Assembly (NCBI GenBank): GCA_947040555.1
Contig: CAMRBW010000024.1
Location: 1 to 37,000 of the forward strand
Reading direction: 5' to 3'
From: an uncultured Oceanospirillales bacterium
GTDB taxonomy: Bacteria > Pseudomonadota > Gammaproteobacteria > Pseudomonadales > Endozoicomonadaceae
Length of the DNA stretch: 37,000 bases
Shown here one piece after another: positions 25,901-33,197 of this stretch. The position numbers and the translations under genes are program-made. The notes beneath the pieces were generated by a model. That model saw only the letters and a list, made by a program, of their open reading frames with translations, was not told the DNA's origin and made no database searches. Within the stretch, counting starts at the first letter, position 1, and every line of letters starts with the position of its first letter.

Positions 25901-27126
25901 TAGAGAACCCGGCAACGGATAGTCCCCTCAATCGCCCTCATCTGTTTGATCGCTTCCTTGCTGTGGCCAGCTTGAAGATCGGTGACTACGTAGCCGATAT
26001 TCTCGTTGGTCTGCAGATACTGACCAGAAATATTGATGCCCTGATCGGAATAAATCTGATTGATGCGACTCAAAATACCCGGAATGTTGTGATGAATATG
26101 AAGAATACGGTGACGTCCTTCATAAGCGGGCAAGGACACTTCCGGAATATTGAGCGAGGAGAGCGAGGTGCCGGTATCGCTGTAACGGATCAGTTTATCG
26201 GCGACCTCTATACCGATATTCTCCTGCGCCTCCATGGTGCTGCCACCGATATGGGGTGTGAGAATAACGTTGTCGAACTCCCGTAACGGCGAGATGAACG
26301 GATCATTATTGGAGTGCGGTTCGACCGGAAAAACATCAATAGCGGCCCCCAGCAGATGCTTACTGCCCAGCGCCGCCACCAGCGCCTCAATGTCGACGAC
26401 CGAACCCCGGGCAGCGTTGATCAGAATGCTGCCTCTCTTCATGGTCGCCAGCTCTTGCTTTCCAATCATCCATTGGGTCTCGGGTGTTTCCGGAACGTGC
26501 AGGGAGACAATATCTGAAGAGGCCAGCAGCTTTTCGAGAGACGACACAGGGTTAGCATTGCCCAGCGGCAATTTGGTCACGATGTCGTAAAACATAACAT
26601 CCATTCCCAAAGACTCCGCCAGTACGCTCAACTGGGAGCCGATATTACCGTAACCGACGATCCCCAGCCGTTTACCACGCACCTCAAAAGCGTTGGCGGC
26701 ACTCTTGCACCAACTACCACGGTGAGCCAGAGCGCTCTTCTCTGGTATGCCTCGCGCCAGCATAATGGCCTCAGCCAGCACCAGCTCGGCGACAGATCGG
26801 GTATTGGAGTAAGGCGCATTGAATACCGCCACACCATGTTCCGCTGCGGCCTGGAGATCAATGTGGTTGGTGCCGATGCAGAAACAACCCACGGCAATAA
26901 GCCGTTCAGCGGCTTGAAATACCTCTCTGCTCAGCTGGGTACGGGAGCGGATACCAATAAAGTGTGCTTTGGCAATTTTCGCCTTTAGCTCGTCGTCTGG
27001 CAGAGCGGTTTTCAGATATTCAATGTTGCTATAGTCGGCAGCCCGCAGTGACTCCACTGCAGACTGATGTACGCCTTCAAGAAGTAAAAAGCGGATCTTG
27101 CTTTTGTCGAGTGAAGTTGTAGTCAT
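25897..27126 (-). CDS. serA: D-3-phosphoglycerate dehydrogenase
   Basis: SerA oxidises 3-phosphoglycerate with NAD as the first step of serine synthesis; many SerA enzymes also reduce 2-oxoglutarate to D-2-hydroxyglutarate. From ATG 27126 the protein is 409 residues. It has the NAD-binding motif [12 protein letters not shown] (155-166) and catalytic R240 (NAARGSVVD), E269 (FPVEP) and H292 (TPHIGGST), the same numbering as the E. coli enzyme. A C-terminal ACT domain (about 335-409, [20 protein letters not shown]) implies feedback inhibition by serine. A GTG at 27132 adds two residues and is also possible. It is divergent from a D-2-hydroxyglutarate dehydrogenase gene, which would remove its side product. 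Confidence 0.98.
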   Translation of the reverse strand: MTTTSLDKSKIRFLLLEGVHQSAVESLRAADYSNIEYLKTALPDDELKAKIAKAHFIGIRSRTQLSREVFQAAERLIAVGCFCIGTNHIDLQAAAEHGVAVFNAPYSNTRSVAELVLAEAIMLARGIPEKSALAHRGSWCKSAANAFEVRGKRLGIVGYGNIGSQLSVLAESLGMDVMFYDIVTKLPLGNANPVSSLEKLLASSDIVSLHVPETPETQWMIGKQELATMKRGSILINAARGSVVDIEALVAALGSKHLLGAAIDVFPVEPHSNNDPFISPLREFDNVILTPHIGGSTMEAQENIGIEVADKLIRYSDTGTSLSSLNIPEVSLPAYEGRHRILHIHHNIPGILSRINQIYSDQGINISGQYLQTNENIGYVVTDLQAGHSKEAIKQMRAIEGTIRCRVLY

Positions 27127-27311
27127 ACGCACGTCCGGGCTGCTCTCGCTTATGTCGTCGTATTATTGTTTTTATTTGATCACTGATATTAACACAAGCA
27201 GAAAGGGGGCGTGGTCGATCTGCTGAGAAAAGTTTTCGGTTAATGCGTACTGTTAATGCGTACAATGATGGCCAAATGCATTGCAGCACGGTAGAAAAGG
27301 CAGCCATAACA

Positions 27312-28721
27312 ATGAAAAAAGAGCAGCTTATCGAAGGTCTTGCCAACACTCTGGCTGCTGCCACAGGCAGTACGCCCCATCTGCTGACCGATCCGGACTC
27401 CCTGAGCCATTACGGCCGTGACTGGACCCGCTTTCACACCCCGGCACCGCTGGCTATTGTGCTGCCTGCTTCGATAGAAGAGGTGCAGGCCATCGTCCGT
27501 TTTGCGGGAGAACATGGTATTGGGCTGGTGCCATCTGGTGGTCGTACCGGGCTGAGTGCCGCAGCAGTCGCCACTAACGGCGAGCTTGTGGTGGCCTTTG
27601 ACAAGATGAACAACATAACGGAATTCAATCCAATTGATCGTACGGTAACGTGTGAGCCGGGCGTGATTACCCAACAGCTGCAGCAGTTTGCTGAAGAGAG
27701 CGGGCTGTTCTATCCCGTCGATTTCGCCTCCAGTGGCTCCAGTCAAATCGGCGGCAATATCTCTACCAATGCCGGTGGCGTGAAGGTAATTCACTATGGC
27801 ATGACCCGCGATTGGGTGGCCGGTCTCAAGGTGGTGACCGGTACTGGTGAACTATTGGAACTCAATAAAGGGCTGGTGAAAAACAACACGGGCTATGATC
27901 TGCAACAGCTGTTTGTCGGCGCTGAGGGTACGCTCGGTTTTATTGTTGAGGCAACCATGCGTCTGGCTCGTCCGCCACAGGATCTGACCGTGCTGATGCT
28001 GGGAGCGGAAAACATGGATGGCGTGATGTCGATTCTGGAAACCTTCCAGCGTGAGCTTGATCTGACGGCCTTTGAGTTCTTCTCACATGAGGCTCTGGCG
28101 AAAGTTATTGAACATAGTGGCATTCGCCAACCTTTAGAATCGGCAACGCCTTTTTATGCGCTGCTGGAATTTGAATGCCTCAGCGAAGCCGTAGCAGGCA
28201 AGGCAATGACACTGTTTGAACACTGTCTGGAAAAGGGCTGGGTGCTGGATGGGGTGATGAGCCAGAGTCAGCAGCAGTTGCAGAATCTATGGCGCTGTCG
28301 TGAAGATATCAGCGAGGTTATCAGCCGCTGGACGCCTTATAAAAACGATATCTCCGTGGTCGTCTCAAAAGTGCCGGCCTGCTTGCGTGAGATTGAAACC
28401 GTGGTCTCCCGCGCCTATCCGGATTTTGAGATTATCTGGTTCGGCCATATCGGTGATGGCAATCTGCATTTGAATATTCTCAAGCCTGAGTCGCTGGAAC
28501 GCGATGAATTTCTGAGTCAGTGCCATCGGGTTAGCCGTCAGATTTTTGATGTCGTGCAGAGATATGGCGGATCGGTTTCAGCGGAGCACGGTATTGGCCT
28601 GTTGAAAAAGGCCTACCTGACTTACACCCGCAGTCCGACAGAGGTTGCGCTGATGAGGGGAATCAAAAACGTTTTTGATCCGCATGGCATTATGAATCCT
28701 GGCAAGATTTTTGATGTTTGA
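27312..28721 (+). CDS. FAD-linked D-2-hydroxyglutarate dehydrogenase
   Basis: This flavoprotein of the GlcD/FAD-oxidase C family most likely oxidises D-2-hydroxyglutarate to 2-oxoglutarate. The 469-residue protein has the PCMH FAD-binding motifs LVPSGGRTGLSAAAVA, FASSGSSQIGGNISTNAGGV and HYGMTRDWVAGLKVVTG. The C-terminal half has WFGHIGDGNLHLNIL and SVSAEHGIGLLKK with metal/substrate histidines. It closely resembles the Pseudomonas enzyme next to serA as I remember it, and the divergent serA here supports that substrate over lactate or glycolate. ATG 27312 is chosen because MKKEQLIEGLANTL fits the family start; an upstream ATG at 27243 would add 23 unlike residues. A hairpin follows the stop. 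Confidence 0.92.
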   Translation: MKKEQLIEGLANTLAAATGSTPHLLTDPDSLSHYGRDWTRFHTPAPLAIVLPASIEEVQAIVRFAGEHGIGLVPSGGRTGLSAAAVATNGELVVAFDKMNNITEFNPIDRTVTCEPGVITQQLQQFAEESGLFYPVDFASSGSSQIGGNISTNAGGVKVIHYGMTRDWVAGLKVVTGTGELLELNKGLVKNNTGYDLQQLFVGAEGTLGFIVEATMRLARPPQDLTVLMLGAENMDGVMSILETFQRELDLTAFEFFSHEALAKVIEHSGIRQPLESATPFYALLEFECLSEAVAGKAMTLFEHCLEKGWVLDGVMSQSQQQLQNLWRCREDISEVISRWTPYKNDISVVVSKVPACLREIETVVSRAYPDFEIIWFGHIGDGNLHLNILKPESLERDEFLSQCHRVSRQIFDVVQRYGGSVSAEHGIGLLKKAYLTYTRSPTEVALMRGIKNVFDPHGIMNPGKIFDV

Positions 28722-28723
28722 AA

Positions 28724-28746
28724 AGCATCGATCTCTGATCGATGCT
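28724..28746. terminator. Hairpin after the D-2-hydroxyglutarate dehydrogenase gene
   Basis: AGCATCGATC (28724-28733) pairs with GATCGATGCT (28737-28746) around TCT, directly after the stop codon. No long T-run follows; it separates two convergent genes. Confidence 0.6.
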
Positions 28747-28759
28747 CGTCGAGCGTCGA

Positions 28760-29020
28760 TCAGATGCCCATATTGCCAAGAGTGTTGAGAACCTGCCGTA
28801 TGGCATGGGCAATGGTGGGATGCTCCTCGGTAAATTCCAGGGCAAGCCTCTCCAGCTCTTCATTGTAAGCGCCCTCAGGAATCACCCCTTCAGCCTGTGC
28901 AATAGCCAATTGTAGCTCGGTGGTGATCTGCCTGAGAGAGGCTGCTGTGCACTCGTCGACGGGCTGCCCCTCCAACATATCGTGCAGTGTCTGGATGCGG
29001 ACTTTAAGATCTTCGCTCAT
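28760..29020 (-). CDS. DUF4404 family small protein
   Basis: The 86-residue protein starts MSEDLKVRIQTLHDMLEGQP and ends HAIRQVLNTLGNMGI. It is acidic and helical with no signal or membrane segment. The pattern of an N-terminal LHxxLE motif followed by a helical repeat and a C-terminal EHPTIAHAIRQVLNTL is that of DUF4404, whose function is unknown. ATG 29020 is supported by AAAGGAG about 8 bases upstream; the longer frame from 29047 is not. It converges with the FAD dehydrogenase gene and is divergent from the secretion locus. Confidence 0.8.
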   Translation of the reverse strand: MSEDLKVRIQTLHDMLEGQPVDECTAASLRQITTELQLAIAQAEGVIPEGAYNEELERLALEFTEEHPTIAHAIRQVLNTLGNMGI

Positions 29021-29319
29021 AAGTGCTACTCCTTTAACCGAAGCCATCGGCAGTTGTCTTGTCAGGACGGCTTTTCACCGCACCTCCATCATAGACTAGT
29101 GCCGGATTGTAAGGGAATAGCACTCAATGATTAGATATTAATCAATAAAACTTTAATTTTTATCGATCTCGTGTCAGCCGGATTTTGTTGATCGGGCTTC
29201 CCGGGTTGATAAGGTAACCGTAGTCGTCTGGATTATGACGACTCTTTACCGTGCCGAAGACGCCGCTCCGGACGACACCTATTCTGGTTTTGATAAGCTT
29301 TAACCAGAGAACAGGTCCC
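29021..29319. promoter_or_regulatory. Divergent intergenic region before the type I secretion genes
   Basis: This 299-base gap must contain promoters for the DUF4404 gene and for the adhesin export operon. The middle (about 29120-29165) is AT-rich. No clear operator or -10/-35 pair stands out by eye. Confidence 0.4.
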
Positions 29320-31521
29320 ATGCCTGCACCAACGCCATCCGCTTCAACCAGCTCATCAGCAACCTCTCATCAGGATTTGGGCTGGGAGTCACCACGAGAT
29401 GGCAGCGCCCATCTGGATCCTCTTTTGGACTGCCTGGTCACGATAACCCGGCTCCACGGCCGTCCCAGCAGTGCCGATGCCTTGAGGAATGGCTTGCCGC
29501 TTCAAAACGGTCGCCTCACGGCTGAGCTATTTATTCGGGCTGCAGCCCGCGGCGGTTTTTCAGCCCGATTGGTCAAATCCCCCCTCAACAAGATATCTCC
29601 GCTGGTGACACCAGTTGTGCTGCTACTGAAAAGACGCAGAGCCTGCGTGCTGACAGCCATTGACCACAAGAAAAAGGTCGCCCGCGTAATCTTGCCTGAA
29701 TCTGGCAACGGTGCTCGTGAGGTGACTTTTCACATGCTGGCCAAGGAGTATGCTGGACACGCCTTCTTTGTGCGCGAGAAATACCAGTTCGATGCCCGCA
29801 CGTCGGAAACGCTCAAAGTTCATTCACGGCACTGGTTTTGGGGCACGATAACCCGCTCCTGGCGGATCTATCGGGATGTTCTGTTTGCATCCTTTCTGAT
29901 CAATATTTTCGCTGTGGTCAGTCCGCTGTTTGTGATGAACGTGTATGACCGGGTTGTACCCAATAATGCCATTGATACATTGTGGGTGCTCTCCATAGGG
30001 GCTCTCACCGTTTTTACCTTTGACGCGGTACTAAAGCTTCTGCGTAGTTATTTCATAGATCTTGCGGGCAAAAAATCCGATATTCTGCTCTCTTCCCACA
30101 TCTTCGAAAAAGTGATGGGTTTATCGATGGCCTCCCGCCCTCAGTCCGTCGGGTCGTTCTCTCGAAATATTCAGGAATTCGAGAGTATTCGGGATTTCAT
30201 CACCTCATCGACCATCGTAGCTCTGATTGATCTGCCCTTTACGCTCATAATCCTGCTGGTTATTGGCTTTATTGGTGGGCCATTGGCCATTGTTCCTATT
30301 ATCGGTGGGCTGATTATTGCCCTTTACGGCTATGCTCTGCAGATGCCGTTGCGTCGCTCTGTGGATAAAACGGTGCGCTCCTCAGCCCAGAAAAATGCAA
30401 CGCTGATTGAAGTTTTGACCAATATTGAAACCCTAAAGGTCGCCCATGCCGAGAGTGATCTTCAGGCACGCTGGGAGAAAAATGTCGGACACATTGCCAA
30501 ATGGGGTATCAAAAGCAAACTGCTTTCCAGCTCTGCGGGCACGGTTGCAAGCTATATTCAGCAGATCGTGACAGTGGCAATGATTATCACCGGTGTCTAC
30601 CTGATTGCCGATGGTGAGCTGAGTATGGGAGGTCTGATCGCAACGGTCATGCTCTCTGGGCGAGCACTTGCGCCCATGGCACAGGTTGCCGGCCTCTCAA
30701 CCCGTTACAACCAGAGCAAGGTGGCCTTGAACGCTCTGGATGACATTATGAAGCTCCCTACAGAACGGCCCGAAGGGAAATCCTATGCCCACAAGCCGGT
30801 GATGAAAGGGGATATTGAATTTGATCAGGTCAATTTTTCCTACCCAGGTCAGGAGTTCAAAGCTCTGAACAGTGTCAGCCTGCGCATTCAGGCAGGAGAG
30901 AAAGTCGGCATTATTGGCCGTATCGGTTCCGGTAAAACGACGATTGAAAAGATACTGCTAGGACTTTACCACCCGGAGAGTGGCGCTGTGCGTATTGATG
31001 GCGTGGATATTCGTCAGATCAATCCTTCAGACTTGAGGCATAACATGGGTTGTGCACTGCAGGATTCGATGCTGATGTACGGAACCCTGAAGGAAAATAT
31101 CACTCTGGGCGTGAGTTATATGGATGACGACGCCGTACTTCAGGCGGCCGAGAGATCCGGCGTCAAGGAGTTTGCCGATCGGCATCCGGAAGGTCTGGAC
31201 ATGCAGGTGGGCGAGCGGGGTACGAATCTTTCCGGCGGCCAACGGCAGAGCGTAGCGATGGCCAGAGCGATGCTGACGGATGCGCCAATAATCCTTCTGG
31301 ATGAGCCCTGCAGCTCTATGGATAACACTACTGAGACTCGTCTGCGGCAGAGTCTGCAGGATTACTGCAAACAGCGAACACTGCTGCTGGTCACTCACAA
31401 GGCTTCTATGCTGGAACTGGTCGACAGGCTGATTGTGATGGATCAGGGGCGGATTATCGCCGATGGCCCCAAAGATCAGGTATTTGCGGCATTGCGGGAA
31501 GGCAAGTTGAGGATCTCCTGA
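29320..31521 (+). CDS. lapB: Type I secretion ABC exporter, LapB-type
   Basis: This inner-membrane ABC exporter powers type I secretion of a large adhesin. The 733-residue protein has an N-terminal peptidase-C39-like domain (about 30-150) in which the catalytic cysteine position is a proline (P34 in HLDPLLDCLVTITRLHG). It should therefore bind but not cut its substrate, as in LapB and HlyB. Six membrane helices follow (about 175-440), then the ATPase with Walker A GRIGSGKTT, signature LSGGQRQSVAMARA and Walker B IILLDEPCSSMD. ATG 29320 has AACAGG upstream; a GTG at 29251 would add 23 residues of non-family sequence. The next gene overlaps its stop by one base. The symbol is by architecture and gene order. 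Confidence 0.9.
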   Translation: MPAPTPSASTSSSATSHQDLGWESPRDGSAHLDPLLDCLVTITRLHGRPSSADALRNGLPLQNGRLTAELFIRAAARGGFSARLVKSPLNKISPLVTPVVLLLKRRRACVLTAIDHKKKVARVILPESGNGAREVTFHMLAKEYAGHAFFVREKYQFDARTSETLKVHSRHWFWGTITRSWRIYRDVLFASFLINIFAVVSPLFVMNVYDRVVPNNAIDTLWVLSIGALTVFTFDAVLKLLRSYFIDLAGKKSDILLSSHIFEKVMGLSMASRPQSVGSFSRNIQEFESIRDFITSSTIVALIDLPFTLIILLVIGFIGGPLAIVPIIGGLIIALYGYALQMPLRRSVDKTVRSSAQKNATLIEVLTNIETLKVAHAESDLQARWEKNVGHIAKWGIKSKLLSSSAGTVASYIQQIVTVAMIITGVYLIADGELSMGGLIATVMLSGRALAPMAQVAGLSTRYNQSKVALNALDDIMKLPTERPEGKSYAHKPVMKGDIEFDQVNFSYPGQEFKALNSVSLRIQAGEKVGIIGRIGSGKTTIEKILLGLYHPESGAVRIDGVDIRQINPSDLRHNMGCALQDSMLMYGTLKENITLGVSYMDDDAVLQAAERSGVKEFADRHPEGLDMQVGERGTNLSGGQRQSVAMARAMLTDAPIILLDEPCSSMDNTTETRLRQSLQDYCKQRTLLLVTHKASMLELVDRLIVMDQGRIIADGPKDQVFAALREGKLRIS

Positions 31522-32969
31522 TGGCTGACCAAAAGAACGATAAAAAAACCGTACCGATTAATTCAATACGGGGCCGAAAAAAGAACAGACCTCCGATTCC
31601 CAAGGGACAAAAGGCTCCCGTTGCCCAGTTTCCACGGGATCGTCGGGCAGGGAACAAAGCCTCGGCTGTCGAGCTGGAATATATGTCGGACACATCGGCC
31701 GCCATGTTGCTGAAAGCCCCCACGGGTGGCAGGCTACTGATTCTGATCAGCTTTCTGACACTGGTGACAGCCCTTATCTGGGCGAGCTGGGCTCAGATCG
31801 ATGAGATTACTCGCGGTGATGGCAAGGTGATTCCTTCTTCTCGTTTGCAGGTCGTGCAGAACCTTGAGGGCGGTATTCTCGAAAAGCTGCTGGTAAAAGA
31901 GGGAGACAGAGTTGAGAAAGGTCAGGTTCTCATGACGCTGGATGACACCAGTTTCAACTCGACCTTCAAAGAGTCTGAAGTGGAATACTACAGTTTGCTG
32001 GCTTCGATTGCCCGCCTCAAGGCGCAGGCAGAAGACCAGGAGTTGGTCTTCCCGAAAGCGGTGACAGAATATACGAGAATCCAGCGCCGGGAGTTGAAAC
32101 TCTACAATAGCCTGCGTGAGGAGCTTGAGACCGAGCTGGAGATTGTTGGCGAGAAAGTGCTTCAGAGTGAACAGGAGGTCAAAGCCCTTCAAATCAGGAG
32201 AAACCATCTCAAACGCAGCTATGAGCTGGGCATGAAAGAGCTGGCCATGACCAGCCCTATGGCCAGAAACGGCGTTGTCTCTGAAGTCGAATTGATCCAG
32301 CTGGAGCAGCGGGTGAATGATCTGCACTCTGAGCTTAACGAAGCCGAGTTGAATCTGCCCCGGTTAAACTCGACGCTGCTGGAGCAAAAAGGACGGGAAC
32401 GGGAAGTTATGCTGAAGTTCCGCAAGGAGTCTCAGGAGGAGCTGCGTGATATTGAAATCAAATTGGCACAACTGACTGAATCACGCAAATCGTTGCAGGA
32501 TCAAGTCGCTCGTCGTGAGGTGCGCGCTCCGTTGACGGGTATCGTTAAGAAGACCTACGTCACCACAATCGGTGGTGTGGTACAGCCGGGCATGGATCTG
32601 GTCGAGATTGTGCCAGTCGAAGAAGCGCTACAGATTGAGGCCAAAATCAATCCTAAAGATGTGGCTTTCTTACAGATTGGAGATCGGGCAATCATTAAAC
32701 TAACCGCCTACGATTTCACTATTTACGGTGGGCTGGAAGGGATTGTTGACCATATCAGTGCTGATACCATCATGGATGACGAAGGGATGAGTTTTTATCA
32801 AGTTCGCATTCTTACCGATAAAAATTACCTCGGCACCAAAGACAAGCCTTTGGAGATTATTCCCGGCATGCACGCGCAAGTTGATATTGTGACAGGCAAA
32901 AAAACCGTACTTTCCTATCTTCTTAAGCCGATTCTGAAAGCCCGTGACAACGCCCTGACAGAACGATAG
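31521..32969 (+). CDS. lapC: Type I secretion membrane fusion protein (HlyD/LapC family)
   Basis: This periplasmic adaptor bridges the ABC exporter and an outer-membrane TolC-like channel. The 482-residue protein has a basic cytoplasmic N-terminus and one membrane helix at about 71-91 (RLLILISFLTLVTALIWASW). A lipoyl-like half-motif follows (VVQNLEGGILEKLLVKEGD), then a long coiled coil (about 145-330) and the second half-motif and beta-barrel (REVRAPLTGIVKKTYVTTIG). The C-terminal part EIIPGMHAQVDIVTGKKTVL is the HlyD family signature. Its ATG overlaps the exporter stop codon (TGATG), so the two are translationally coupled. The outer-membrane partner is not in the window. Confidence 0.95.
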   Translation: MADQKNDKKTVPINSIRGRKKNRPPIPKGQKAPVAQFPRDRRAGNKASAVELEYMSDTSAAMLLKAPTGGRLLILISFLTLVTALIWASWAQIDEITRGDGKVIPSSRLQVVQNLEGGILEKLLVKEGDRVEKGQVLMTLDDTSFNSTFKESEVEYYSLLASIARLKAQAEDQELVFPKAVTEYTRIQRRELKLYNSLREELETELEIVGEKVLQSEQEVKALQIRRNHLKRSYELGMKELAMTSPMARNGVVSEVELIQLEQRVNDLHSELNEAELNLPRLNSTLLEQKGREREVMLKFRKESQEELRDIEIKLAQLTESRKSLQDQVARREVRAPLTGIVKKTYVTTIGGVVQPGMDLVEIVPVEEALQIEAKINPKDVAFLQIGDRAIIKLTAYDFTIYGGLEGIVDHISADTIMDDEGMSFYQVRILTDKNYLGTKDKPLEIIPGMHAQVDIVTGKKTVLSYLLKPILKARDNALTER

Positions 32970-33182
32970 GAGAGGGAGCCTGTCGTTGCGCCGTAACTGC
33001 TTTTAGAAATAAAAAATCAGTTTTAAATAATATTCTTTTCAGTAAGTCTCAGCCTATTCAGCCTAATCTGAAACTATACACCGCCTACCGTCAGTGGTCT
33101 GGAAGATGTGCATTGTGAATACTTTGGAGCAATTACCGCATAGGTAGCGGAGATCCAATGTGGGTAATTATCAAATGCTTTC

Positions 33183-33197
33183 AAGGATGGATATCTG
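33183..33197 (+). promoter_or_regulatory. Shine-Dalgarno and CTG start of the adhesin gene
   Basis: AAGGA (33183-33187) is followed after 7 bases by CTG (33195-33197), the only codon at a plausible initiation site in the adhesin frame. Upstream the frame reaches a stop at about 33162-33164 with no ATG, GTG or TTG in between. An ATG at 33187 is out of frame and meets a stop after three codons. Confidence 0.5.
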
